Assembly: GCF_003610355.1 (NCBI RefSeq)
Contig: NZ_RAPY01000003.1
Location: 372,001-436,000, forward strand
Length of the DNA: 64,000 bases
Direction of reading: 5' to 3'
DNA from: Sphingobacterium detergens
GTDB lineage: Bacteria; Bacteroidota; Bacteroidia; Sphingobacteriales; Sphingobacteriaceae
The notes beneath the pieces were generated by a model. It was not told the origin of the DNA. It did not search any database and was given only the letters and a program-made list of their open reading frames with translations. The first letter of the stretch is position 1. Every line of letters begins with the position of its first letter. Positions 16,915-26,368 of the stretch are shown here, in pieces. The position numbers and the translations under genes were made by a program.

Positions 16915-17841
16915 TCATTCATAGACATAATTTAATAAAACTTCGCTGAAAATGACATCTTTAACTCCTTCAAAATCCCCTTTAACAACATAATTCACTG
17001 CCGTAGGTTTGCCACTAGCGTCCAAGGTAATTTTTACAGCGGTTTTCTTTGTCCAATCCGGCTGCATTTCCTGATTGGTCCTTCCCTGAATTAGGGCAGA
17101 GAAAAAAGCGTTTTCTAAATTTTTGGACACCACCTGATTAATATTAATCGGATTAAACCCCATTTGCTTATAAATAGGATAAAGAGGGTTTATCGTCGTA
17201 GAATATTGAAAAAAAGAGAATAACGTGAATTCAAGTTTAGGGTCTCCGGGATTATTGAAAAGCGGTGAGAAATATAGAAAGTTTTTCAGTTTTTGGATAT
17301 TATCGCCATTATAGGCAAAAGTCAACTCCTGCTCATCTCCAATTTGTTCATAGAATTTCTCCAGTTTCCGATAGACAATTTTGGAGGGTACAGACATGTT
17401 CGAAGTATAAGAATAGCTTGTTAATAATTTATCTTTAATGAGCGATTCAGCGCCTACAGTGTTTATTCCATCTTTAATCGGTGCGCTCTTATTATATAAA
17501 CTATCAACAAATACACTCTTCAGACGATTCCGTTCGTCCCAATGATAGCTTAAACGCACGATCTTCTTCCGTTCAATTCCGCCCGTTTTATCCTGAAGCG
17601 CAATACGCGAATAATCCACTCGCCCATTTGCCCCATAATGGAACTGCTGTTCATTTACTTTTGTTACTCGCCCTTGGGCATCATATTCAAGTAGATAACT
17701 AGTTTCGGCGGCATTTGAAGCTGATAAGGTTGTATTTTTAAATTCGATAAGCCTACTATTATCCTTTTCAGATCCATCTTTTTTACACGAATAATTAAAG
17801 GCAATACATAATAATACAAGGATACCCACCGTATATTTCAT
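16915..17841 (-). CDS. Hypothetical lipoprotein with YD-repeat-like segment
   Basis: 308 aa. The N-terminus MKYTVGILVLLCIAFNYSC is a lipoprotein signal with Cys19, followed by KKDGSEKDN. The region around residues 48-75 (LEYDAQGRVTKVNEQQFHYG) resembles the strand-turn pattern of YD/RHS repeats that also occurs in short Bacteroidota lipoproteins such as the DUF4595 group. No catalytic motif is seen. It sits upstream of rpsP on the same strand but rpsP has its own -7 box, so it is probably a separate unit. Function unknown. Confidence 0.6.
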   Translation of the reverse strand: MKYTVGILVLLCIAFNYSCKKDGSEKDNSRLIEFKNTTLSASNAAETSYLLEYDAQGRVTKVNEQQFHYGANGRVDYSRIALQDKTGGIERKKIVRLSYHWDERNRLKSVFVDSLYNKSAPIKDGINTVGAESLIKDKLLTSYSYTSNMSVPSKIVYRKLEKFYEQIGDEQELTFAYNGDNIQKLKNFLYFSPLFNNPGDPKLEFTLFSFFQYSTTINPLYPIYKQMGFNPININQVVSKNLENAFFSALIQGRTNQEMQPDWTKKTAVKITLDASGKPTAVNYVVKGDFEGVKDVIFSEVLLNYVYE

Positions 17842-17950
17842 AAAACAATAATTTGGTCAATAAAGTAGAAGCAAATTAAGTATATTTTTCTCAGTTAAAA
17901 TAATCTTCGGCATTTTTGCCAATTCACATTTTACTTTCTACCTTCATTCC

Positions 17951-20900
17951 ATGAAATCTGTTGCGCCATTAAAAATACTTAAAGCTTCGGCCGGTTCCGG
18001 AAAAACCTTTAGTCTGACACTACATTATCTAACATTATTGCTGTCCAATGAAAACAGCTATAAGGAGATATTGGCGGTAACGTTTACCAACAAGGCCACC
18101 GCAGAAATGAAGGAGCGCATACTCTCTGTGCTCCACGGTCTAGCTATTGGCGATCTCAGTCCCAAAATCGAAGATTTCAGAAAATTATTGCTGCAGCAAC
18201 AACCCGATTGGACACGCTATTTGATCCAGGAGAAATCCTACCGTGTCTACCGTCGGATCTTACACGACTACAGTCATTTTACCATCAGTACAATTGATGG
18301 TTTTTCTCAAAAAGTTATCCGTGCTTTCACATACGAACTCAACCTCGATGCGGCCTACAAGATAGAAATGAATGTCAATAAAGTCAAAAATGAATTGACA
18401 GTCATGCTCAATCAGTTGTTGGATGAACGCCCCGATCTCCTCGATTGGATCATCGCCTATGCGGAGAAAAAAATAGCCAAAAATGAAAACTGGAACTATC
18501 GACAACAATTGATGGGCCTAGCCAACCTTATTTTCTCTGAAAATTTCCAGGAATTTGACCGCTATATTAATTCAGCAAACCCAAGAGAAGTTTTCAACCT
18601 CCTGAATCAAGAAATCGAACAAAAAATAAATGCCTTTACCGAAGCACTTTCGCTGACCATCGAAACTTTCAGTGATACGTTCAAAAGATTCAACATCAGT
18701 GAAAATGAACTCAAGGGAAAATCACGCAATAAGATTATCTCAGCTAGCAAGACCAGTAAAAAGACAGACAAGTTAAGTTCTTCCGAAATTGCCAAAATAT
18801 TGGACAAATATGTACAATTGATAGGTAATGAGGACGCATTTACAGATAGCGACAAAAATATACGCTACGACCTCCAATCAGCGCTTGCTCCCATCTTACA
18901 GTCTTTTCAGGCACTACAGGAGAATCTAGCAGCTTACATTGCTTATCAGGCCGTACAAAACAATCTGTATTACCTACGTTTGCTCAAAGAAATGAGCGAC
19001 TTATTGACCCAATGGCGTAAGGAAAACGGCGCTCAATTAATCTCCGACTCACAGATCCTGTTAAATAAACTTGGGATCGATGAGAACAGCGATCCAACAT
19101 TCATCTGGGAAAAGATCGGCAATCGCTTCAATTATTTTTTATTCGACGAATTTCAGGACACCTCACGTATTCAATGGAAAAACTACAGTCCCCTATTGAT
19201 CAATGCACTTGCAGATGCCAATGGCACACTAAGCGAGCATCTCATTGTTGGCGACGTCAAACAGAGTATATACCGTTGGCGGAACGGAGATTGGCGCATA
19301 TTGCTTCAACAGGTCGAACAGCAAATTGGTCATGCATTCCACTTGGATGAGAGCGCCAAAACCAGCTTTATTGAAAATGGTAGTCTTGACACCAATTTTA
19401 GAAGTCTCCCAAATATCATCCAGCTAAACAACTATCTTTTTAACAGTATCCCTCAGCATCTGCAGCGTGTTCTCAATGAAAAGGTAGACGAAAACTTAGA
19501 CGAAGAGGGGAAACATTGGTGGGCAGCCTCAGGCAATGATAATATGCTGGTTAAAGCTTATGAAAATAGTCAACAGGAAATCCCCGCACACAAAAAAGGG
19601 AATCTCGACAAGTTGGGGTCCATCGAGATTTCGTATATCCCTGTGTCTGACGGTCGCTACAGGAGAAATCAGGTCATCGAGGAGTCTCTTCATCTTTTAT
19701 GTAAGAAAATAGGTGAATGGTTTCATACTGGCCGATATCAAGCCAAACAAATAGGGATCCTTGTACGTAGTAATGCACAAGCGAAATTAGTTATCCAGAA
19801 ATTGATGGATTTCAAAAAAGAGGAGAATCTTAGCTTTGAGGTCATCTCCGGAGATGCGCTATCCTTGGCCAGCAACGACGCTGTACTCCTCCTGATTGAA
19901 ACATTAAAAGCGCTCGTATACAATTCGGACAAACATAGTATACATAAAGCAAAAATCGTCTATCTCTATCAGACCATCCAGAAAAATACGGTCAATCAAA
20001 CCGCTTGGCTAACCTTCGCTTCAAACGACATCCGTGCGCTGAAAGATTTTCTTCCCCACGCATTGATTGACTCCTGGGAAATTTGGCAAAAACAGCCTTT
20101 GGTTCATTTAATAGAAAAACTCATCGAAATCTATGGCTTCACGACAGAACAGAACATTCACCTTCCCTACCTATTGGCATTCAAGGATATGATTTCAGCT
20201 TTCTCGACCAATGGTGAGCGTGGAATTATTCAGTTTCTAGAATTCTGGGAAGAAGATGGCAATCGTGCAGTACTACCTTCTAATGGTGATATAAACGCTA
20301 TTGAAGTAACAACAATCCATAAATCAAAAGGACTTGCCTATGATGTTGTCATGCTCCCTTTCTGTTCCTGGGATCTGGACGGGATGATCAATGGAGATTT
20401 CTGGATCGACACTTACGATACGCCATTTGCCCAGTTAGGAAAAATTCCCATAAAATACACCACGACAGTTGGAAAGTCTGTGTTCTTCAAACAATATTTT
20501 GAGGAAATGCTATTCAATTATATGGATGCGCTAAATACGTTCTATGTAGCTACAACACGTGCCGTTGAACACCTCTATATTACTGCTCCATCATTTAAAG
20601 AGTCCGTGGACAAAAAGACCGGCGAAATTACAGGATATGATATCAAAGATGAATATATCAGCGATATCCTCTATCAAGTATTGGATTCCTCTATTGCTCC
20701 ATTTACTTTAGAAGATGCCCATATAAAGGTCGATCAGACCATCGAACGAGTCGCCCCTAAAAGTCAAGAAGACAATATCATTGCACTCAGCCGCTACCCT
20801 ATTTCCAAAGAACTGGAGATGGCCCTAGAGAAATCCAGCACACGTACAATCAACGATATTATGATGCTGGAAAAAGCAGCACAATATGGGATACTGGCCC

Positions 20901-21301
20901 ATGAAATCATGTCTCAGATTGCTAAAGAAAAAGATATTTCCAGATTAGTCCGTCAGCTGATTCAGGAAGGTATACTCTCAAAAGAGGAAGAGTCCTACCT
21001 GATGCAAGAAATCAACCGGATCTGGAACCATCCCATCATCAATCAGTGGCTTACCGGAAAATATAAAATCTGGAATGAAGCCAGTATCATTACCGCTAAA
21101 GGAGAAACCATCCGCCCTGATAAAGTCTTCACATCAGAGGAAGAGACAATTGTCCTCGACTTTAAATTTACACAAACGGATTACATCGGACATAAATATC
21201 AGGTTGACAACTATAAGAAAAACTTGGAGAACCTAGGCTACAACAATGTCAAAGCCTACCTCTACTATGCTAAATCAAATCAATTAATTGAAGTAAAATA
21301 A
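17951..21301 (+). CDS. AddA-like UvrD helicase with C-terminal PD-(D/E)XK nuclease
   Basis: 1116-aa ATP-dependent helicase-nuclease, the large subunit of a recombinational repair complex. Helicase motifs: Walker A ASAGSGKT (12-19), AVTFTNKATAEMKER (motif Ia), LFDEFQDTS (~396-404), VGDVKQSIYRWRNGD (~433-447), TTIHKSKGLAYDVV (~786-800) and YVATTRAVEHLYI (~865-877). The C-terminal nuclease shows GILAHEIM (~980), IRPDKVF (~1053), VLDFKF (~1067) and a downstream YQVDNY, the GxxxH...D...DxK...QxxxY pattern of RecB-type nucleases. It is followed after 9 bp by an AddB-like gene, so the two form a dimeric AddAB-type double-strand-break resection enzyme. Confidence 0.9.
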   Translation: MKSVAPLKILKASAGSGKTFSLTLHYLTLLLSNENSYKEILAVTFTNKATAEMKERILSVLHGLAIGDLSPKIEDFRKLLLQQQPDWTRYLIQEKSYRVYRRILHDYSHFTISTIDGFSQKVIRAFTYELNLDAAYKIEMNVNKVKNELTVMLNQLLDERPDLLDWIIAYAEKKIAKNENWNYRQQLMGLANLIFSENFQEFDRYINSANPREVFNLLNQEIEQKINAFTEALSLTIETFSDTFKRFNISENELKGKSRNKIISASKTSKKTDKLSSSEIAKILDKYVQLIGNEDAFTDSDKNIRYDLQSALAPILQSFQALQENLAAYIAYQAVQNNLYYLRLLKEMSDLLTQWRKENGAQLISDSQILLNKLGIDENSDPTFIWEKIGNRFNYFLFDEFQDTSRIQWKNYSPLLINALADANGTLSEHLIVGDVKQSIYRWRNGDWRILLQQVEQQIGHAFHLDESAKTSFIENGSLDTNFRSLPNIIQLNNYLFNSIPQHLQRVLNEKVDENLDEEGKHWWAASGNDNMLVKAYENSQQEIPAHKKGNLDKLGSIEISYIPVSDGRYRRNQVIEESLHLLCKKIGEWFHTGRYQAKQIGILVRSNAQAKLVIQKLMDFKKEENLSFEVISGDALSLASNDAVLLLIETLKALVYNSDKHSIHKAKIVYLYQTIQKNTVNQTAWLTFASNDIRALKDFLPHALIDSWEIWQKQPLVHLIEKLIEIYGFTTEQNIHLPYLLAFKDMISAFSTNGERGIIQFLEFWEEDGNRAVLPSNGDINAIEVTTIHKSKGLAYDVVMLPFCSWDLDGMINGDFWIDTYDTPFAQLGKIPIKYTTTVGKSVFFKQYFEEMLFNYMDALNTFYVATTRAVEHLYITAPSFKESVDKKTGEITGYDIKDEYISDILYQVLDSSIAPFTLEDAHIKVDQTIERVAPKSQEDNIIALSRYPISKELEMALEKSSTRTINDIMMLEKAAQYGILAHEIMSQIAKEKDISRLVRQLIQEGILSKEEESYLMQEINRIWNHPIINQWLTGKYKIWNEASIITAKGETIRPDKVFTSEEETIVLDFKFTQTDYIGHKYQVDNYKKNLENLGYNNVKAYLYYAKSNQLIEVK

Positions 21302-21310
21302 ACGATCTCG

Positions 21311-24196
21311 ATGCAAACAGCCTTTTTAAAATTAGTAGCAGCGGATATTCAACAACGTTTTGGAAACGATTTGAGTGAGATTGCCATCGTGTTTAACAAT
21401 AAACGTCCGATTACATATCTCAAAAAACATCTTGCCGATGTCTATGGACAGGCCATCTGGTCTCCACAGTTTTTTACTATACAGGAATTCTTCAAATTAT
21501 CGACCAATGATGCCGAGGCTAGCCCCTTGGGACAGTTCTTTCAGCTGTTTAAAATCCATAACGAACTTTTGGCCGCTGAGGGTAAAGAACCGGAAACATT
21601 AGAAGAATTTTATCCTATTGCAGAGATTATATTGAGTGACTTTGGACAACTGGATTATGATCTGGTTCCCATCGATCAGATCTATATGGAGCTTTATGAT
21701 AACACCAAAATTGATATTGCCTTTCAACACCTTACACAAGAACAGCAAGGGTTTATCCGTCAGTTTTGGCAATCCTTTTCCATTGCTGGTCATAGCGGTG
21801 TACAAGAGCGGTTTCTACAATTATGGAAAAGACTGCCAATATTATACACAAGGTTTAAAGAAACGCTTAAAGCAGCCGGTCAAACTAATTATCCGACGAT
21901 TTATCGTGATCTAGTCGAGAGCAAAGCTACCCTTCAGGACTTTACATCATCCTTTAAACAGATTCTTTTCGTTGGATTCAATGCACTGAATAGGGCCGAA
22001 GCTAAATTATTCCGTCAATGGCAAGAAGAAGGAAAGGCACTATTTTACTTCGATGCAGACTCCTATTACCTGGACGACAATATGCAAGAAGCAGGTTTGT
22101 TCATTCGTCGAAATATCTTTCAGACCGGACTTGTCAACGCGCTTGGCAGTAGCCCCAATATAATAGGCAACAGAACCTCAACGGTAAACTTGTATGCAAG
22201 CACAGGAAAAATAAGTCAGACAAAACTACTCTATGACATTCTTGAAAAACAAAATAACAAAGAGCAAACCTCGGCCATTCTATTAGCCGATGAAAACCTA
22301 TTGGTTCCTTTATTGCAAAGTCTTCCTGATGTTAATCCCAATATTACTACCGGTTATCCCTTAACCCAATCACCTATTTATGGTATTTTGGATTTATGGA
22401 TGGAAGTGCATTTAGAAATTTCGCAGTTAAAGAAGAACAAGATCTCTTATCAAACCATTGAGACATTCATCAATCATCCCTTGACACAGGTTTCTTTGGA
22501 AGATAAGCTGCAAATTCAGAAAGAAATCGCCGATAAGCAATTATTTGAAATCGCATTGGAAGAACTCCATTTCAAAAGCGCATTACCTCAGTTTTTCGTT
22601 CCGATTGTACATGCGGCGCAATTGATTCCTTCGCTCATTACAATTGTTGACGATCTGCTGTATAGTATTTCCGCACATGAACGCATCCGTCAGATTGACA
22701 ACAACCTGCTGATAGAAACCAAAAAGACACTCAACCAATTACTTTTGGGATTTGAGACAGTGGCACCTTTAAGTATCAGCTTCCAGATTGGCCTAATCAA
22801 GAAAGCCATATCGCCTATAAATTCTGCGATAGAAGGAAATCCACTGGAGGGTATCCAGATTATGGGACTTCTGGAAAGCCGTTGTTTAAATTTTGACAAT
22901 GTATATATTTTAGGTGCAAATGAGGGTATCCTACCCAAAACATCCAATTCCCCAACCTTTATCCCCAACAGCCTGCGAAGAGCCTATGGGTTACCAATAT
23001 TGGAAAATCAAGATGCACTGTCAGCCTATTTGTTTTATAGACACTTTCAATATAGCGAGGGGATCCATATTTTTTACAATGGACTTGTAGACGAAAGTTC
23101 AACAGGAGAGGAAAGTAGGTTTATTAAACAGCTTGAGTTCGAGAGCAAGTTTAATTTTGAACGAAAAATTCAACAACAAACGATCCAGTTCGCCGACAAA
23201 ACAACAGAGATTATCATCGAAAAACAGGGCGAAGTATGGGGAAAGATGTATCAAGACTTTATTGTCGACCAGAAGAGAATATCAGCAACGGCACTCACAA
23301 CCTATCTACAATCGCCATTGCAATTTTTCCTCAAACATATCGCGAATATCAAAGAGCCGCCTTCCATTTCACAGGAATTTGAGATGAACAAGTTGGGAAC
23401 TGTTATCCACAATGTCATGGAGAAAATATTTCTGCCGTTCAAAGATGAAAAAGACTTTACACCTACGAATATCCTGCAACAGCACTTTAATCAGATCGAA
23501 TCTTTTGTTGTTCGGGAAATAGGCTTTCAATATCAGGTTGAATTAAATTCCACAAGCGATTTAAATAGCCTACAACGCATCATGTTAAAGATCGCTTGTG
23601 AATATATCAAAATGTATCTCGAATATGATATCGCCAATTATAAGGCCTTCCGCATTATAGAACTCGAGAACGACACAGATTACACACTTCCATTCCCTAT
23701 TTCTGTAAATGGTAAAGAAGAACAGGTTACTTTATACGGTATCATCGACCGTGTCGATGAAGTCGTCACCCATGATGATCGGATCATCAGTCGGATTGTC
23801 GATTACAAAACAGGAGGTGATTCAGTTATATTTAGAGAGATCGATCAAGTGTTTGCACCTAATACCGAAAATAAAGCGCTGATACAAACACTTTTCTATG
23901 CCTATGTATTTGAGCAAAAGACAGGTCGGAAGCAACTGGAGCCACATCTATATGTTGCCCGAAAAATGCGTGAGGAAGGAACTCTGTTTAATGGCAAAGA
24001 AGGTGTATTAACCGCCGACTTTCTCGCCTTTCAGAAAGAGAACTTTGTCGGATTTCTAAGCAATATACTCAGTGAGATTTTTAATCCTGAAATTCCATTT
24101 AGACATAATCCGGATGTGACCATCTACCCCAGCGATCCTTATACACTTTTCTATAGAGAAGCGAGTAAATGGGTAGAAAATGAAGAATCGGTCTAG
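21311..24196 (+). CDS. AddB-like PD-(D/E)XK nuclease subunit
   Basis: 961-aa partner of the preceding helicase. The N-terminal two-thirds is a degenerate helicase fold without a Walker A motif; an AddB-type block LESRCLNFDNVYILGANEGI lies near residue 520. The C-terminal nuclease is intact: LGTVIHNVMEKIF (~696), LYGIIDRVDEV (~809), IVDYKTGG (~829) and IQTLFYAYVFE (~858). Unlike B. subtilis AddB, no cysteine cluster follows the nuclease domain, so the Fe-S staple appears absent. Starts 9 bp after the AddA-like stop, clearly co-transcribed. Probable role: end resection in homologous recombination. Confidence 0.85.
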   Translation: MQTAFLKLVAADIQQRFGNDLSEIAIVFNNKRPITYLKKHLADVYGQAIWSPQFFTIQEFFKLSTNDAEASPLGQFFQLFKIHNELLAAEGKEPETLEEFYPIAEIILSDFGQLDYDLVPIDQIYMELYDNTKIDIAFQHLTQEQQGFIRQFWQSFSIAGHSGVQERFLQLWKRLPILYTRFKETLKAAGQTNYPTIYRDLVESKATLQDFTSSFKQILFVGFNALNRAEAKLFRQWQEEGKALFYFDADSYYLDDNMQEAGLFIRRNIFQTGLVNALGSSPNIIGNRTSTVNLYASTGKISQTKLLYDILEKQNNKEQTSAILLADENLLVPLLQSLPDVNPNITTGYPLTQSPIYGILDLWMEVHLEISQLKKNKISYQTIETFINHPLTQVSLEDKLQIQKEIADKQLFEIALEELHFKSALPQFFVPIVHAAQLIPSLITIVDDLLYSISAHERIRQIDNNLLIETKKTLNQLLLGFETVAPLSISFQIGLIKKAISPINSAIEGNPLEGIQIMGLLESRCLNFDNVYILGANEGILPKTSNSPTFIPNSLRRAYGLPILENQDALSAYLFYRHFQYSEGIHIFYNGLVDESSTGEESRFIKQLEFESKFNFERKIQQQTIQFADKTTEIIIEKQGEVWGKMYQDFIVDQKRISATALTTYLQSPLQFFLKHIANIKEPPSISQEFEMNKLGTVIHNVMEKIFLPFKDEKDFTPTNILQQHFNQIESFVVREIGFQYQVELNSTSDLNSLQRIMLKIACEYIKMYLEYDIANYKAFRIIELENDTDYTLPFPISVNGKEEQVTLYGIIDRVDEVVTHDDRIISRIVDYKTGGDSVIFREIDQVFAPNTENKALIQTLFYAYVFEQKTGRKQLEPHLYVARKMREEGTLFNGKEGVLTADFLAFQKENFVGFLSNILSEIFNPEIPFRHNPDVTIYPSDPYTLFYREASKWVENEESV

Positions 24197-24232
24197 GAAA
24201 GATCGTTATCCTGTAGATCAAACAGCTGTAGA

Positions 24233-24280
24233 TGATAAAAATAAAGGGGATATCAATTGATACCCTCTTTATTTTTATCG
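24233..24280. terminator. Bidirectional terminator after addAB-like genes
   Basis: Long arms GATAAAAATAAAGGGGATATCAA / TTGATACCCTCTTTATTTTTATC with only small mismatches and T-rich flanks on both strands. It serves the converging nuclease and JmjC genes; the JmjC stop codon lies within it. Confidence 0.88.
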
Positions 24281-25144
24281 TTTATTTCTCTTAATGGCAT
24301 TATTTGCACGGCGCTTGGCTGTATTTATTTTGTAATGAAACCAATGATCCTTAAAGATCTTCCGCATCGTATTATCAAAATGTCTTGTTATAAAAAGATT
24401 TCGTGCCCCTTGCAATTTCTCGCTGATCGAATTAGCCAGCGCCCTTACTGAAATCGAATACCCTTCGGTCTCATATTGTATATAGTGCCACCATCCTGCA
24501 GGCATGTACAATGTTTCTCCCGGATGGATCACAGCTTCATATCCGTCCAGATATTCTATTCCCGGAAATTCCTCCACATTACTATACTTCGGATTAGCAA
24601 TACTATGAAAGTTGTACGGTAACTTATACATCAGATCCGATTGATCATTCGGAAAAAGCCAGATCCGTTTTAGTCCCTGAAATTGTGAAATGAACACATG
24701 GGACATATCAATATCAAAGTGATTTCGGGTGCTAGACCCCTCTCCTCCGAAAAACATAAATGGTAGCCACTGCAACACTTTTCCTCCGGTCACATCATTA
24801 TAAATAACATCCTGCTTTAATTCAGGACGTATTTTGAGTAGATTGAACAGAAATAATCGCAACTCGGTAGGTTCCTTGGTAATCAGATCCAAATATTCCG
24901 CAAATGTCATTTGCCCCACAGGAGCACTGGCAGCACGGTCCATTGAATCTTCTTCTTTTCCATAGACATCAATCTTAATATCCCCGGCTATTTCCTTAAA
25001 GTAATCATAACTCCATTTCTTCAATGCTGGACTATCAGCACTAATAAAATCTGTGATGACCACCGGAAACCCTGGTTTCAGATAGTTTTTTAAAAAGTCT
25101 TCTGATCGAATGCCCGAAATTTTATCAACTTGCTTTAACTTCAC
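24275..25144 (-). CDS. Cupin-8 / JmjC-type Fe(II)/2-oxoglutarate oxygenase-like protein
   Basis: 289-aa protein with the Cupin_8 (JmjC-like) fold. The metal triad is intact: His142-x-Asp144 in STRNHFDIDMSHV and His220 in YMPAGWWHYIQY. The N-terminus FPVVITDFISADSPALKKW is the typical opening of factor-inhibiting-HIF-like proteins. Such enzymes hydroxylate protein or small-molecule substrates using Fe(II), O2 and 2-oxoglutarate; the substrate here is unknown. The last 45 residues are very basic (ending NAIKRNKR), which could contact nucleic acid or ribosomes. Single gene; a -7 box is at 25168-25175. Confidence 0.85.
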   Translation of the reverse strand: MKLKQVDKISGIRSEDFLKNYLKPGFPVVITDFISADSPALKKWSYDYFKEIAGDIKIDVYGKEEDSMDRAASAPVGQMTFAEYLDLITKEPTELRLFLFNLLKIRPELKQDVIYNDVTGGKVLQWLPFMFFGGEGSSTRNHFDIDMSHVFISQFQGLKRIWLFPNDQSDLMYKLPYNFHSIANPKYSNVEEFPGIEYLDGYEAVIHPGETLYMPAGWWHYIQYETEGYSISVRALANSISEKLQGARNLFITRHFDNTMRKIFKDHWFHYKINTAKRRANNAIKRNKR

Positions 25145-25167
25145 GACTGACTAATTTTGCTTAATTA

Positions 25168-25175
25168 CAAACATA
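25168..25175 (-). promoter_or_regulatory. -7 element upstream of the JmjC-type gene
   Basis: TATGTTTG on the minus strand, a perfect TAnnTTTG, about 24 nt before the ATG. A TTTG lies upstream but at only 16 nt spacing. Confidence 0.45.
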
Positions 25176-25536
25176 AAAAAAATATCTCTACCAAATTTTA
25201 AAAATAACGTCTACACCTTATTTTTAATTGGAATAAATAACCCCATTACAATTTAATAGAAATATAATTAAAATCTCAATGACATCTGTCACTTTTATTA
25301 CATTTCATCCTACAACAATCCGGATCTACTTTATAGAACCTTATTTTAACAAACCAAATGAATCACCTGTTATAGCAACTCAATTATCTACAAACTGTAT
25401 GCCTCGATCAAGTTCATAGCAGGTTTCTTTATCAACCGCATGAAAACTAAGCGACTATTTTTATTGTGATTGTATTACATAGGCAAACTCAATGCAATCA
25501 TAATACTTTGAATCTCAAAGAATAACCAAATCCAAC

Positions 25537-25563
25537 AAAAAAAGGGTTTAAAAAAACCCTTTA
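25537..25563 (-). terminator. Terminator of DUF4271-hemD unit
   Basis: AAAGGGTTT / AAACCCTTT with a 5-nt A-rich loop; on the minus strand a T7 run follows. Located 24 nt past the hemD stop. Confidence 0.85.
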
Positions 25564-25586
25564 TATCATCAACCTAAGATAGGTTA

Positions 25587-26357
25587 TTATTTATTTACTT
25601 TTTTAATGTATTCTTCTACAGCCATCGTCATACTAGGTGCTTTTGGTGTAGGAGCAGGAATATCCAATATCAATCCATGTTCTAAAAGAGCCTGTTGCGT
25701 CGAAGCTCCAAATGCAGCGATACGGGTATTGTTTTGCTTAAAGTCCGGGAAGTTGTCATATAGCGACTGAACACTAGAAGGACTAAAGAATACAATTACA
25801 TCATAAAATACATCTTTAAGATCGCTTAGGTCACTTACCACAGTTCTAAAAAGAACTGCCGGGGTAAACTTATAGCCATTTTGTTGTAACCAATTGCTTG
25901 TTTCTTCATTAGCAACATCCGAGCAAGGAAACAGGAAGTTTTCAGCCTTATGTTTTTTCAAAACCTCTTCCAGATCTTTAGCCGTTTGTTTACCAAAGAA
26001 AATTTTGCGCTTTCTATATTGAATATATTTTTGAAGATAAAGGGCGATCGTCTCTGAAATGCAGAAATATTTCATTTCTGCCGAAACTTCAAACCGCATC
26101 TCTTCACATATCCTAAAATAATGATCTACAGCATTTCTACTTGTAAATATTACCGCAGTGTGATCTGCTAAATTAACTTTATCCCTACGCACATCTTTGG
26201 CAGGAACCCCTTCTACGTGTATAAAACCTCTAAAGTCTAATTTTAACCCGTATTTCTTTGCTAAATCATAATAAGGGGACTTATCGTTTTCAGGTTTTGG
26301 TAAAGTCACCAGTACACTTTTTACCTTCTTTGCTCTTTCTACGTCTGAAGTTTGCAT
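25587..26357 (-). CDS. hemD: Uroporphyrinogen-III synthase (HemD family)
   Basis: 256-aa enzyme that cyclises hydroxymethylbilane with inversion of ring D in heme synthesis. HemD_4-type features: KSVLVTLPKPE near the N-terminus, AVIFTSRNAVDHYF at about residue 68, FLFPCSDVANEE in the middle and VIVFFSPSSVQSLYDNFP followed by RIAAFGAST. I chose the ATG at 26357 (MQTSDVERAKK) because the conserved N-terminus begins 13 residues later and because it then follows the DUF4271 stop by 11 bp; a longer frame from 26420 would overlap that gene. HemD sequences diverge strongly, so the call rests on fold-level motifs and on the phylum-typical DUF4271 neighbour. Confidence 0.85.
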   Translation of the reverse strand: MQTSDVERAKKVKSVLVTLPKPENDKSPYYDLAKKYGLKLDFRGFIHVEGVPAKDVRRDKVNLADHTAVIFTSRNAVDHYFRICEEMRFEVSAEMKYFCISETIALYLQKYIQYRKRKIFFGKQTAKDLEEVLKKHKAENFLFPCSDVANEETSNWLQQNGYKFTPAVLFRTVVSDLSDLKDVFYDVIVFFSPSSVQSLYDNFPDFKQNNTRIAAFGASTQQALLEHGLILDIPAPTPKAPSMTMAVEEYIKKVNK

Positions 26358-26368
26358 ATTAACCAGTT

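Larger units (their letters stand above)
25145..25586. other. 442-bp AT-rich intergenic region between JmjC gene and hemD
   Basis: The left end carries the -7 box for the JmjC gene, the right end the hemD terminator plus a small inverted repeat AACCTA / TAGGTT (25571-25585). The middle ~330 bp is AT rich with no ORF of note and no recognised RNA; only a short palindrome TGACATCTGTCA near 25283. Confidence 0.6.

Noticed and set aside
17951..25144. Helicase-nuclease pair plus JmjC gene as a defence island
   Set aside because: The pair matches AddAB repair enzymes, the JmjC gene is convergent with its own promoter, and no mobile-element or restriction genes are nearby.
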